Part shown: piece by piece, positions 49,209 through 58,428 of the stretch
Numbering within the stretch: the stretch's first letter is position 1
Layout: each line of letters begins with the position of its first letter
Translations under genes and position numbers: made by a program
The notes under the pieces: model-generated
The model's database searches: none
Seen by the model: the letters and a program-made list of their open reading frames with translations, nothing else
What the model was told of the DNA's origin: nothing
NCBI RefSeq assembly: GCF_024218775.1
Contig: NZ_CP100405.1
Location: 186,001-250,000 of the forward strand
DNA: 64,000 nt
Source: Haloarcula marina
GTDB lineage: Archaea > Halobacteriota > Halobacteria > Halobacteriales > Haloarculaceae
Reading direction: 5' to 3'

Positions 49209-50195
49209 ATGTAAAGTACGGTGTGGGCCGCTCCGGAGTTCCGTGGGGTCACCTGTGGGCGGGTGCCAGGATTCGCCCCGTCTCTCGATACAGGATGTGA
49301 ACGATAGGTAATTCGGGGCCGCGCAACTGGCAATCTGCTGCCGTTTCGACTGCCCACTGCGTTCCCCTCAACAGGGTACTGTCTGCGGCCGTGTGGCGTA
49401 TTCCATCTCGGCTCTCGCGATTCCCGTACTGTGCCCGGAACCAGGCGTCTAACAGCGGAAGCGGTGGGGTGGGTGGCACAAACGAGACACCGTTTCAGTC
49501 GTGGATCCGGTAGAACGTGTCTTACCTCACCTCGTACTGGGCCTTCGATGCGAACTTCTGGAGATGTATGGTAGAGGACATTCTTGACATTTTTAGAGAT
49601 AGATTTCAACTCTCAATTTTAGATAAATCTTTATTTCTGCTTTAAGTATGGATTTCTGTTTTTAGTGGTGGGTATAATGCCCAATATTGATATATATTTC
49701 TAGACATTCACTATTCCGACAGAGATGAAGAGTAATAGTCAGCTTATGTGGATAAATAGAATCGAATTCGAACATCGGCAGCAAGTATGCAGCCTTCTGC
49801 TCAAACCACGCTGTTTCGAGCGAACGGTGGAGTTAGTGTGGGCAGCTGGCGGAACCACCACGGGGACCATCGTGACTTTTCGTACCCTTTGACATCGAGC
49901 GAGTCGTCCGCGAGTGATTCGAGTGGATTGCTTAGTCACCTAATTCTATTAAACAAAATAGCAATACGATATAGCTATATCATATAGCTATACTAAATGG
50001 CCACTCTTTTCCACTGGCTTTAGCAGCCAGGTATCCTGGTCAATTCCATCGTTTCAGGACAGTCTATCGGGTTTCAGCCGCTGAGGTGCCCCGTTTAGGA
50101 AGCGGTAGGGATCTTGGTACCTATTCCTCGTAACTATCTCTCCCCGTCTGCACGACGGCAAAAACTTTGCACGTGGGCGACCAATTCCTTTGACA
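49209..50195. other. Long non-coding region, GC-rich then AT-rich
   Basis: ~990 bases without a convincing gene. The first half is GC-rich with short open frames on the minus strand (one reads TLLRGTQWAVETAADCQLRG) that may be a decayed gene. The second half (49570-50000) is AT-rich and contains the palindrome at 49970-49992. The stretch before 50196 should hold the promoter of the mutase gene. Confidence 0.5.
49970..49992. repeat. Perfect AT-rich palindrome (11-bp arms)
   Basis: The arm TATAGCTATAT is followed by one C and its exact reverse complement ATATAGCTATA. It lies in AT-rich DNA ~200 bases upstream of the mutase gene. It may be an operator or simply low-complexity DNA. Confidence 0.6.
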
Positions 50196-51890
50196 ATGTT
50201 TGACGAAGACGACTTGGCGGAGATTTCTAAGCGACGGGAGGAGTGGGAAGAAGAGACGCTCCGCCCGTCTCTCGAACGGGGGGAGCGACAGGACAGGTTC
50301 GCAACGGTGTCAAACCACGAGGTCGACAGGCTCTACACGCCGGCGGACCTCGACGTGGATTTTCTGGACGACATCGGATTCCCCGGTGCGGAACCGTTCA
50401 CACGGGGGGTGTACCCGACGATGTATCGCGGCCGGACGTGGACGATGCGACAGTTCGCCGGTTTCGGGACCGCAGAGGAGACGAACGAGCGCTTCCACTA
50501 CCTCATCGACGAGGGACAGACCGGCCTGTCGACAGCGTTCGATATGCCCTCGCTGATGGGACTGGATTCGGACGACCCGATGAGCATCGGCGAAGTCGGC
50601 AACGAGGGCGTCGCCGTCGACACGCTTCGGGACATGGAGATTCTCTTCGACGGCATCGACATCGGCGAGGTTTCCACGTCGTTCACCATCAACCCCTCCG
50701 CGGCGGTCATCTACGCGATGTATATCGCGCTCGCCGACCAGCAGGGCGTCCCGCGCGACGAGATTCGCGGGACCCTCCAGAACGACATGCTCAAAGAGTA
50801 TATCGCCCAGAAGGAGTGGGTCATCCCGCCGCGACCAGCGGTGTCCGTCGTCACAGACACTATCGAGTTTGCCGTCGACGAGACGCCGAACTTCTACCCG
50901 GTCTCCGTCTCGGGCTATCACATCCGCGAGGCGGGGTCGACCGCCGCACAGGAAGCCGCGTTCACCCTCGCCGACGGCTTTGCGTACGTGGAGGACTGTC
51001 TCGACCGGGGCCTCGACGTCGACGAGTTCGCACCGTTGCTCTCCTTTTTCTTCAACTCGCACAACTCTATCTTCGAGGAAATCGCGAAGTTCCGCGCCGC
51101 CAGGCGAATATACGCACGCGTGATGGACGACTGGTACGGTGCCGAGGACGCCGCGGCCAAACGCCTGAAGTTCCACACCCAGACCGCTGGCCAGTCACTC
51201 ACCGCCCAGCAACCGCTGAACAACATCGTCCGGGTGACGATTCAGGCGCTCGCTGGCGTCCTCGGTGGCACGCAGAGCCTCCACACCAACAGTTTCGACG
51301 AAGCGCTCGCGCTCCCGAGCGAAAAGGCGGTCCGCGTTGCGCTCAGAACCCAGCAGATAATCGCCGACGAGTCTGGCGCGGCGGACATCGTGGACCCGTT
51401 GGGTGGTTCGTTCGCCATCGAGAAACTGACCAACGAGATGGAGGCAGAAATCATGGCCTACATCACCGAAATCCGGGAGATGGGCGACGGGTCTGTCAGG
51501 GAAGGGGTCTTCGACGGCATCGAAGGGGGCTACTTCCACCGCGAGATTCAGGACGCGAGTTACGAGTACCAACAGCGCGTCGAGACGGGCGAGGAAGTTG
51601 TCGTCGGCGTCAACAAGTACACTATCGAGGAGGACACCAGTCTCGAGATTCACAGCGTCGACGAGGCGACGCAGGACCGGCAACTCGAGCGGTTGGCACG
51701 GGTCAAAGACGAACGGGACGACGAGGCCGTCGCGTCGACGCTGGCCGCCCTCGAGGACGCTATCGACGAGGGCGAAAACGTCATGCCGTGGATCGTCGAC
51801 GCCGTCAAGGCGTACGCCACGATGGGCGAGATTATGCAGGTGTTCGAGGACCACTACGGGTCCTACTCCGAAGAAGCCGCGCCAGCCTGA
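50196..51890 (+). CDS. mcm: Methylmalonyl-CoA mutase, large (catalytic) subunit
   Basis: 564 aa from ATG 50196 (MFDEDDLAEI). Landmarks of the TIM-barrel: TRGVYPTMYRGRTWTMRQFA, GLSTAFDMPSLMG, TSFTINPSAAVIYAMYIALA, GTLQNDMLKEYIAQKEW, FYPVSVSGYHIREAGS and LKFHTQTAGQSLTAQQPLNN. It ends before any cobalamin-binding domain, as in split archaeal enzymes where the B12 subunit is a separate gene. It isomerises (R)-methylmalonyl-CoA to succinyl-CoA in propionate/odd-chain metabolism. No B12 subunit is adjacent. Confidence 0.96.
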   Translation: MFDEDDLAEISKRREEWEEETLRPSLERGERQDRFATVSNHEVDRLYTPADLDVDFLDDIGFPGAEPFTRGVYPTMYRGRTWTMRQFAGFGTAEETNERFHYLIDEGQTGLSTAFDMPSLMGLDSDDPMSIGEVGNEGVAVDTLRDMEILFDGIDIGEVSTSFTINPSAAVIYAMYIALADQQGVPRDEIRGTLQNDMLKEYIAQKEWVIPPRPAVSVVTDTIEFAVDETPNFYPVSVSGYHIREAGSTAAQEAAFTLADGFAYVEDCLDRGLDVDEFAPLLSFFFNSHNSIFEEIAKFRAARRIYARVMDDWYGAEDAAAKRLKFHTQTAGQSLTAQQPLNNIVRVTIQALAGVLGGTQSLHTNSFDEALALPSEKAVRVALRTQQIIADESGAADIVDPLGGSFAIEKLTNEMEAEIMAYITEIREMGDGSVREGVFDGIEGGYFHREIQDASYEYQQRVETGEEVVVGVNKYTIEEDTSLEIHSVDEATQDRQLERLARVKDERDDEAVASTLAALEDAIDEGENVMPWIVDAVKAYATMGEIMQVFEDHYGSYSEEAAPA

Positions 51891-51950
51891 CGCTTCTCGC
51901 ACCTCCCGCCGGACGCCACGCAGCGCATCGCGTTGCGACGACGCCGAAAT

Positions 51951-52199
51951 CTATTCGGACGCCGTCTCGGTTGTCGATTCCTCACCGGCCTCGGTGGCCG
52001 TCGTCTCGTCCGTCGCGCCCGCCTCGGGTGTCGGCGTCTCGGTCTCCTCCATCTCGTCGCCTTCCGTCTCGGTCCCGCCGGGCGATTCGGTGCCGGTGCC
52101 CGCTGGCTCTTCCGCTCCCGGGGAGCCACAACCCGCGAGCGCGGCGACGGCGACACTCGAACCTGTTCCGACGAGTCTGAGATACTCGCGTCGATTCAT
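51951..52199 (-). CDS. Small lipoprotein with acidic low-complexity tail
   Basis: 82 aa from the ATG at 52199 (MNRREYLRLVGTGSSVAVAA). Arg pair and lipobox ALAGC (Cys24), then a Thr/Glu/Gly-only tail (ETEGDEMEETETPTPEAGAT). No folded domain is visible, so it could be a 3'-truncated lipoprotein gene where only the linker survives. It sits between the mutase and the SMC-like gene. Confidence 0.6.
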   Translation of the reverse strand: MNRREYLRLVGTGSSVAVAALAGCGSPGAEEPAGTGTESPGGTETEGDEMEETETPTPEAGATDETTATEAGEESTTETASE

Positions 52200-52319
52200 T
52201 GGCGTGTGATGAGAGGAGCAGGAGGGGGAAAGTTCCAAAGTACGCATATTCATGCCGGAGCCCCGGTTCCGCGGTCGATGGGGCGGACGAACCGGTCGCA
52301 TACGGTCGACAGGCGGGCG

Positions 52320-54236
52320 TCAGGCGGGCGCTTCGCCCATCTGTATCCGGTCGTACCGTGACGGTAACGCGGCGGCGTCCTCCGGAAGGAGCGCGACGAC
52401 GAGATACGGGACGAACTCGGCGAAGTACGACACCAACGCGGCGATTCGGTCGGCGTCGATGGCCTCCAGCGAGTCCAGAAGCATCACAGGCACCGTCTCG
52501 TGAACGTCGTGGACGAGATAGCCCGCGAGGGCGACGACGAACCCGATGACCTCTCGTTCGGACTCCGAGAGGTGGTCGACCGTGTCCTCGTAAACCGTGC
52601 CGTCCGTCGTCGACCGGACGACGTGGAGGGCGAACGCGCTTTCGTCGACATCTTCAGTCCCCTCGACTCGGCGCTCTATCCAGATGCGTTCGACGTTTTC
52701 GTAGCCGAGCAAGTCGAGGACCGTCGCCATGTGCTCGTTGAACGTCTCGACGGCGCGCCGTTCGAGGTCGGCGATGCGGTTACGTGCGTCGGTGCGGTCC
52801 GCGCGGCGCTCTTCGATACGGGCTTCCAGTTCGGCAGTTCGCTCGGCCGCTTCGCGCGCGGACTGAAGTTCCGCTTCGAGCGATTCGACCTGCTCTTCGA
52901 GTTGGCCGCGTTCGTACTCCAGTTCCGAGAGTCGTTGGTATTGCTCCAGCAAGTCGCTGTCGCGGATGTCGTTAGACGCCGCGGCGTCGGTCTCTAGCTC
53001 CTCGATGCGGTCCCGCTGTTCGGTCGCCCGTTCTTCGAGCGCCTCGATGCGCGACTCCCGCTCCGTTATCTCCGCGTCGATGTCGGCGAGTTGGTCCCTG
53101 AGAGACTGCCGCTGGTCCGTCGCCGCTCGAATCTTGTCGAGCGCGGACCGTCGCTCCCGTATCTCGTCGTTCAGTTCGTTCCGCTCGCGCCGCTTCTCGT
53201 CGATGACCTCCCTGAGCGAGTCGAGTTGGGCGTCGAGTTGCTGGCGTTCGACGCGCGTCCCGCAGGTCCAACACTCGACGGTCTGCCGTTGCGGGTCGAG
53301 GGCGGCCGAAACGTCGTCGTCCGAGTCGGCAGTCGGCAGCACGCCCTCGTCGGTCAGGCCCTCGTTGAACTCGACGACCGAGAGGAGATTGTTGATGGTG
53401 TTCGCGATGTCGCGCTCCCGACGTTGCAGTCTCGAAATCTCGTCTTCCAACTGGTCGCGGTCGGCATCCGGTTCCGTCAGATTCGCCAGGTCGTCCGCGA
53501 CGGACGCCCGCTGCGTCTCCAGCGATTCGAGGGCGCTCCGCTGTGTTTCGAGTTGCTGACGAACGCGCTCGTACTCCTCGCGGACGGAACGCAGGTCCTC
53601 GACGACGGCTTCGGCCGCTTCGGCCGTGTCGGCGTCGGCCTCGTACTCAGCGACGGTCTCCCGGACAGAGTGGAGAGCCGAGCGAACCTCCGCCAACTCT
53701 TCGCGACGAGCGCCGAGTCGTTTCTCCAAGTCCGGACGGCGGTTCGCTTGCTCCCGGGCCTCCTCGAGGTCTGAACGTAGCGCCTCGATGTCTCGCTGGA
53801 TGCGCTCTATGGTGGCTTTGACTTCCGCCGTGTCGACGGGAGCCATGACGAACTCGCGCAGTGCCGCACGGTCACCGCGTTCGACGGCCACTCGTGCGGG
53901 ATTGTCGGCGAGCAGACAGGCGTACTGGTCGACGAGGATGCCGTCATCGGTGTACGGGGTCCCGCCAACGCGGATGGACTGGTCGTCACGCTCGTACGTC
54001 CGGGTGTACTCCGTTCCGTCGAACGAGAGCGCGACAGATCCCTCGTCGGCGTCGGCTTTCAGTTCGCCCGAGGAACCGCCGAGGGCGGCGCCAGTCGCCC
54101 GGAGGAGGGAAGTACGGTTGGTGGCGTTCCGACCGGTGAGTATCGACACGCCGGGGTCCAGCGTCACCTGCAGCGAGCGGATGCCACCGATGTTTTCTAC
54201 CGCTATCGTCAACGAGTCGGACGCGTCGGGGACCAT
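52320..54236 (-). CDS. Archaea-specific SMC-related coiled-coil ATPase (Sph-like)
   Basis: 638 aa. N-terminal head with a non-canonical P-loop GRNATNRTSLL (residues 35-45; no GK[ST]), ~400 residues of coiled coil interrupted by a zinc hook CWTC (Cys322, Cys325), and a C-terminal head with the signature LSESEREVIGFVVAL and Walker-B-like VPVMLLDSLEAID. This is the Rad50/SMC layout with an altered ATP site. Family members are known from haloarchaea (Sph). It lies 89 bases downstream of rdfA on the same strand, the pairing reported for cell-shape determinants in Haloferax. Confidence 0.9.
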   Translation of the reverse strand: MVPDASDSLTIAVENIGGIRSLQVTLDPGVSILTGRNATNRTSLLRATGAALGGSSGELKADADEGSVALSFDGTEYTRTYERDDQSIRVGGTPYTDDGILVDQYACLLADNPARVAVERGDRAALREFVMAPVDTAEVKATIERIQRDIEALRSDLEEAREQANRRPDLEKRLGARREELAEVRSALHSVRETVAEYEADADTAEAAEAVVEDLRSVREEYERVRQQLETQRSALESLETQRASVADDLANLTEPDADRDQLEDEISRLQRRERDIANTINNLLSVVEFNEGLTDEGVLPTADSDDDVSAALDPQRQTVECWTCGTRVERQQLDAQLDSLREVIDEKRRERNELNDEIRERRSALDKIRAATDQRQSLRDQLADIDAEITERESRIEALEERATEQRDRIEELETDAAASNDIRDSDLLEQYQRLSELEYERGQLEEQVESLEAELQSAREAAERTAELEARIEERRADRTDARNRIADLERRAVETFNEHMATVLDLLGYENVERIWIERRVEGTEDVDESAFALHVVRSTTDGTVYEDTVDHLSESEREVIGFVVALAGYLVHDVHETVPVMLLDSLEAIDADRIAALVSYFAEFVPYLVVALLPEDAAALPSRYDRIQMGEAPA

Positions 54237-54325
54237 TATTTGTCAACCACGCTGGGTTAGATATGTCGACTATCGTTTATACTTTGTGGAACCTTACCTT
54301 CGGTAGGGGGAGGTTACGACGCCGT

Positions 54326-54943
54326 CTAATCGGAGACATCACACTCACAGCCGCCGCGTTCGAGGAACCGCTCTATCGGGTAGCTCTTGCCACAGTCCGA
54401 GCACGACACCCTGATGACGTGGCCGACTTCGACTTGACCTGAGTGGAAGCCTTCGGTCTTCTGTAGTCGCTCGATAGTCCGTTCGACGATGCCCGCACTC
54501 CGGGAGCGTGCCCACTCGACCGTGCCCTTCGCGTCCTCGACGGTGAGCGTCGCCTCGCGGTTCGTGTCGACGTCGAGGCACTCTCGGAGGTGAGTCCGAA
54601 CGGTCTGGTACGAGACGAAATCGTCGAGGAGCGCATCCGGGTCGCCCCCGGCCCGCGTGAGCCACTCCCTGACTTCGGTCCGCTCACCGGCGCTGGCGTC
54701 GTCGTCGGTGAGTCGTCGGTACATCGTCGAAACGTCCCCGATGACGTCCGTCTCGGCCCGCCGAAGCGTCGCCCTGAGAATCATCTCGTTGACGACTGTC
54801 TCCAGTCGCCGGAGGCTGGCTCCGTCGTCACGACGGCGCAGCAACTCCTCGTCGAGCCCCTCTATCCCGTACTTCTCGGCGTTTCGGCCGATTTTACAGG
54901 CACACCCCGTACCGGACGCTGAGACGCCCTCACGGTCGCTCAT
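54326..54943 (-). CDS. rdfA: Rod-determining factor RdfA-like protein
   Basis: 205 aa from ATG 54943 (MSDREGVSASGTGCACKIGR). N-terminal CACKIGR with a Cys pair, a helical centre (LDEELLRRRDDGASLRRLET, VVNEMILRATLRRAETDVIG), and a C-terminal zinc ribbon VSCSDCGKSYPIERFLERGG then CECD. This matches the family annotated as rod-determining factor RdfA, a regulator of cell shape in Haloferax volcanii. It precedes an SMC-related gene, as expected. Symbol given from family resemblance. Confidence 0.8.
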   Translation of the reverse strand: MSDREGVSASGTGCACKIGRNAEKYGIEGLDEELLRRRDDGASLRRLETVVNEMILRATLRRAETDVIGDVSTMYRRLTDDDASAGERTEVREWLTRAGGDPDALLDDFVSYQTVRTHLRECLDVDTNREATLTVEDAKGTVEWARSRSAGIVERTIERLQKTEGFHSGQVEVGHVIRVSCSDCGKSYPIERFLERGGCECDVSD

Positions 54944-55647
54944 GGGCACAGACGGGTAATCGTGTACTTACAGTCGACACCCGCAGACATCATACTACAT
55001 GTTACTGCTAATACATACTTATGGGTTTTGGCGAAACGACAGCGGCGACTGAACATATGACCCGGTCGGATAAGGGTGTGCTATGGGGTGGACAGCGTAC
55101 GAAAACGCAACGAACCACGGCGTCGTCGCGTTTTTCGTCTCGGACCACGCCACCGCTCAGCGTCGGAATTCCGACCCATTTGACGGCCCAAACCTTCGCA
55201 GTGCGATGTGTTTCCGTTCCTCTCTCGACGGAATTAAGCAGTGACTAGCCGTTACAGGCTCTCTCGACCAGATGAGTAGGCCACACTGTCGTCGGTGGAC
55301 TATCGGACACAGAGTACGTAACAACGATATCGTTGTTAGGCAAACGGTCGTCGGACTGGCAGAACCGGGGATGCTCTGCTTGCACTCGCCAGTTCGAATT
55401 GTCCGTCGACACACGGCGCTGTCTGCGACGGGCCACGCTGAGTCCGCAGTCCGTATCGCTGACTGTCTGCGACGGGCCACGCTGAGTCCGCAGTCCGTAT
55501 CGCCGACTGTCTTCGAAGTCTCCCACCCCGGGAAAATTCGAGTGAAGCCTGTCGCATCGCTAGCGGAAACGAGTATTTTCTACGACTTCCCCCGGTCGCT
55601 CACCCGACGAAGCGGATGCGATGGTGTCCTCTCCGGCGACGCTCCTC
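54944..55647. other. Intergenic region with a 44-bp tandem repeat
   Basis: ~700 bases with no supported gene; frames present contain no recognisable motif. The first 100 bases are AT-rich and hold the rdfA promoter. Confidence 0.5.
55420..55507 (+). repeat. 44-bp tandem repeat, two copies
   Basis: Copies 55420-55463 and 55464-55507 begin TGTCTGCGACGGGCCACGCT and differ by one base (CTGAC/CCGAC); a short third start (TGTCTTCGA) follows. Non-coding as far as can be seen. Confidence 0.85.
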
Positions 55648-56022
55648 CTAGGTTGTCCTGTTGTCCCTCGTGTCGTCGCCTTCCGCGTCGGCACTGGTCT
55701 GGGTGGCGGCGGCCTCCGCCGCGTCGGTTTCCGTCGGCGTGGTACCGCCCCTGTCGGAGTAGTGCGTTCGCCCCCCGCTACCGCTGGGCATCTGCGAGAG
55801 GAGCATCTGTCTGACCCCGTCGGGGGACTCGAAGGTGGTCTTGCCCATGTCTCCGAACAGTTCCCGGACCGATATCGGGTCCGCGTTGGTCCGTTCGAGT
55901 TCCCGATCGCCGTACCTCTCGACGAACGCCGTAGCGGTAATGGGGTACGAGATTTCGTCGAGTACTGGGTTGATCGAACTGAAGACCACGCCTTCGCTCT
56001 GCGTTGGACTATCGTCGGCCAT
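55648..56022 (-). CDS. DUF5789 family protein
   Basis: 124 aa (MADDSPTQSEGVVFSSINPV). The ~90-residue domain with YPITATAFVERYGDRELERT, SVRELFGDMGKTTFESPDGV and RQMLLSQMPSG is a typical haloarchaeal DUF5789; the last 30 residues are an acidic/Thr-rich tail. Small acidic cytoplasmic protein with no known function. Single gene. Confidence 0.85.
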   Translation of the reverse strand: MADDSPTQSEGVVFSSINPVLDEISYPITATAFVERYGDRELERTNADPISVRELFGDMGKTTFESPDGVRQMLLSQMPSGSGGRTHYSDRGGTTPTETDAAEAAATQTSADAEGDDTRDNRTT

Positions 56023-56205
56023 ATCGACGGTTCGAGGCGCACGTGTAAGTTGCTTGTCCAGATTTACTGACCATCATCTCGCCGTGAATTTGTGTGGAGG
56101 GGAGGACAGCGGCGAGAAAAAACCGGTGGGAGAGCAGGACCTACAAACTCCGCTGGCACTCGCAGGTCCGTGGAAGAGGTGCCGGGAGCGTCGTGGCGTC
56201 TACGC

Positions 56206-56245
56206 TTAACCAACAACACGCGGAAGACTGCGAAACGTTGGTTAA
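56206..56245. promoter_or_regulatory. Inverted repeat TTAACCAAC-N22-GTTGGTTAA
   Basis: The same perfect 9-bp arms as at 6294-6334, in the non-coding region between the DUF5789 gene and the Gln-rich gene. Twin occurrence ~50 kb apart suggests a shared regulator or a common mobile origin. Confidence 0.5.
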
Positions 56246-56666
56246 CTTATCATTTCATCGCTCCGTTCCGCACATCGGTCCATCTCCCGAGCGTGGGACC
56301 GCACGCATCGCCGATGACTTCCTGGCGAGCGACGGCGACCTATCCGTGCCGCCGGTAACCACGGTACAACTACACACATTGCCCGCTTCGATCGACGAGG
56401 ACGACACTCGCGAATCGAATCGCACGGTATGGGGCGGGAGATAGACGACAGCGGGCGCGGACGCTGGAGTAATACGCTGTTGCCCACGGTAGCAGTCGGC
56501 TATGTATCTGAACTGTCGCAACGGGTTTATCTCGGTCAGTCGATGCCACAGACGGGATCAATGACGTGGTCCCGCGCCGGTGATGTCTCCGTTGCACGGC
56601 GGGCGAAGCCACGTCGACGACCGCCGTAGCGGGGAGTCACGAGACAGGCAGAACCAGCGACACATC

Positions 56667-57428
56667 ATGAGCTATCACGGAAATCAGCCGTACGGTCAGC
56701 AGCAGAATCAGCACGGATACCAGCAGGGGACACAGCAGCAGGGAGTCCCGAACCAGCAGGGAGTCCCGAACCAGCAGAGATTCCAGCCGCAGGGGCAACA
56801 GACCGGGCAGTTGGGTCAGGCGTCGCCCCAGCAACAGAACGAACAGCAGAGCCAGTGGGGCCAGTCACAGCAACTCCCGCAGGTCAGTCAGCAGGGCGCG
56901 ACTCCACAGCAGATATCGAGTCAGGGCCAGCCGACGACCGATCAGTTCCAGCAGCCACAGCAGATGGCCCAGCAGGGACTCCAGAGCGAACAACGTAGCG
57001 CGCAGGCCCAACAGTTCCAACAGCCGACGAGTCAACAACAGCCCCAACAGCCACAGCAGTTGGGCCAGCAGGGCCAGCAGTACCAACAACAACCACAGCA
57101 GCAGTTCCAGCACCCCAGCCAGCAGGGCCAGCAGGGCCAGTGGGGTCAGTCACCGCAACAGTTCCAGCAACCCCAGCAACAGGGGCAGTGGAACCTGCCA
57201 CAACAGCAGTTAGGACAGCAGACCCAGCAGTTGCCACCGTCTCAGCAACAGATGGGACAGCAACCCCAGCAACAGATGGGACAGCACAGCCAACAGCCAC
57301 AGCAGCCCCAGCAGGGCCAGCAACCACAGCAGAGCCAACAGCAGCCCCAGCAGGGTCAGCAGGGCGGACTGCAACTCCAACAGCGGCCGCAGGACCAACA
57401 GCAGTCCGGTCAGTCTCAGCAGTACTGA
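56667..57428 (+). CDS. Gln-rich prion-like low-complexity protein
   Basis: 253 aa from ATG 56667 (MSYHGNQPYGQQQNQHGY). Nearly half of the residues are Gln, mixed with Gly, Pro, Ser, Leu and Met; there are no charged domains, helices with heptads or cysteines. Repeats such as QGVPNQQGVPNQQ and QQPQQ recur. The codons are mostly CAG/CAA in GC-rich haloarchaeal style and third positions vary, which argues against a mere DNA slippage tract. Such sequences form condensates in other organisms; that is an inference here. No signal peptide. It opens the low-complexity cluster. Confidence 0.8.
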   Translation: MSYHGNQPYGQQQNQHGYQQGTQQQGVPNQQGVPNQQRFQPQGQQTGQLGQASPQQQNEQQSQWGQSQQLPQVSQQGATPQQISSQGQPTTDQFQQPQQMAQQGLQSEQRSAQAQQFQQPTSQQQPQQPQQLGQQGQQYQQQPQQQFQHPSQQGQQGQWGQSPQQFQQPQQQGQWNLPQQQLGQQTQQLPPSQQQMGQQPQQQMGQHSQQPQQPQQGQQPQQSQQQPQQGQQGGLQLQQRPQDQQQSGQSQQY

Positions 57429-57617
57429 ACGCGACGGCGGACCCTGACCACCCATTTTATCGGCGCGACTGGACAGGTGCTTAACAGTAGCATCAGTGTT
57501 ACTCAGCCGGACCGTCCGACTCGCAATCGACTAATCCGGCCTTTCGAATGGGAAATCTCTCACTTGTCGGCGTGAGGGCCCCATACTTTTCCGTACGGAC
57601 TGTGGCACGAACGGCCG

Positions 57618-58256
57618 ATGAGCACCATCCTGAAAGCGAGCGTCCCGGCCGAGCAGTTCGCGCTGGCGGCGACGTTCGAGGCGGTACCGGCGGTGGAATT
57701 CGATGTCGTTCGACTGGTCCCGCGTGGACCGGAGCGAGTGATACCGTTGCTGTGGGCGACGAACGCCGATACCGAGTCCGTCCACGCCGCGATGGCCGAC
57801 GATCCGAGTGCGACCGACGTTCGTCTCGTCTCCGAGCGAACCGACACGTCGCTGTTCCAGATGCACTGGACCGAACGGATTCGATTTGTCACAGACGTTC
57901 TCTCCGCGGAGAACGGAGTCATCTTGAGTGCGCGCGGGACGAGCAGTGAGTGGACCTTCCGCCTCCTCTTCCCGGAGCGACAGTCCGTTTCGGCGACCTA
58001 CGAGGCCTGTGACGAGTGCGATATCGACATCCGACAGATCCGGCCGCTCGACACTGATCCGTCGGTCGACAGGGTGCGACTCACCGACGAACAGGTCGCG
58101 ACCGTCAGGACCGCCGTCGACAACGGCTACTACGCGGTCCCCCAGGAGACGAAACTACAAGACCTCGCGTCCGAACTCGGCGTTTCCCATCAGGCGGTCT
58201 CAGAGCGTCTGCGACGGGGCCACCGGGCGCTCGTAGAGACGGTGGTCGAGCGGTAG
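57618..58256 (+). CDS. Bat-type HTH-10 transcriptional regulator
   Basis: 212 aa. N-terminal ~140 residues are the bacterio-opsin-activator-associated domain (LKASVPAEQFALAATFEAVP, GTSSEWTFRLLFPERQSVSA); the C-terminal HTH_10 is LTDEQVATVRTAVDNGYYAV, LASELGVSHQAVSERLRRGH. A TATA-like ATACTTTTCC ~27 bases before the ATG implies a leaderless transcript. It is likely the local regulator of the Gln-rich/HalOD1 cluster; a partial paralogue lies at 63506-64000. Confidence 0.9.
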   Translation: MSTILKASVPAEQFALAATFEAVPAVEFDVVRLVPRGPERVIPLLWATNADTESVHAAMADDPSATDVRLVSERTDTSLFQMHWTERIRFVTDVLSAENGVILSARGTSSEWTFRLLFPERQSVSATYEACDECDIDIRQIRPLDTDPSVDRVRLTDEQVATVRTAVDNGYYAVPQETKLQDLASELGVSHQAVSERLRRGHRALVETVVER

Positions 58257-58428
58257 CAACGTCGGATGCCCGGCAAGCCGGGATTACTCCATCAATCCGC
58301 GGCGGAAATCGAGAGCGAAAACGCCCCGCTGACCCTACTCCCGTTGGTTGTTTCTCAGCGACACGACGCGCGGAGTTCGGACAGAAAGCTTTTGTTACGG
58401 TAATTGCTACGGGAGTGTGTCACAAGCT

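Noticed and set aside
49249-49479. Minus-strand frame as a second UspA fragment
   Set aside because: A few residues (TLLRGTQWAVETA) resemble a Usp helix, but no ATP-site or strand pattern supports it.
50243-52180. Very long open frame (645 codons) on the plus strand
   Set aside because: It overlaps the methylmalonyl-CoA mutase in another frame, is Arg/Pro/His-rich like GC-skewed shadow translations and has no domain; it also crosses into the lipoprotein gene.
52966-54306. Plus-strand frames opposite the SMC-like gene
   Set aside because: Ser/Arg- and Val-rich antisense shadows of coiled-coil codons; the minus strand shows zinc hook and head motifs.
57140-57484. Ala/Thr-rich frame inside the Gln-rich gene
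   Set aside because: An out-of-frame reading of CAG/CAA repeats; the Gln frame starts with a sensible ATG and runs the whole length.
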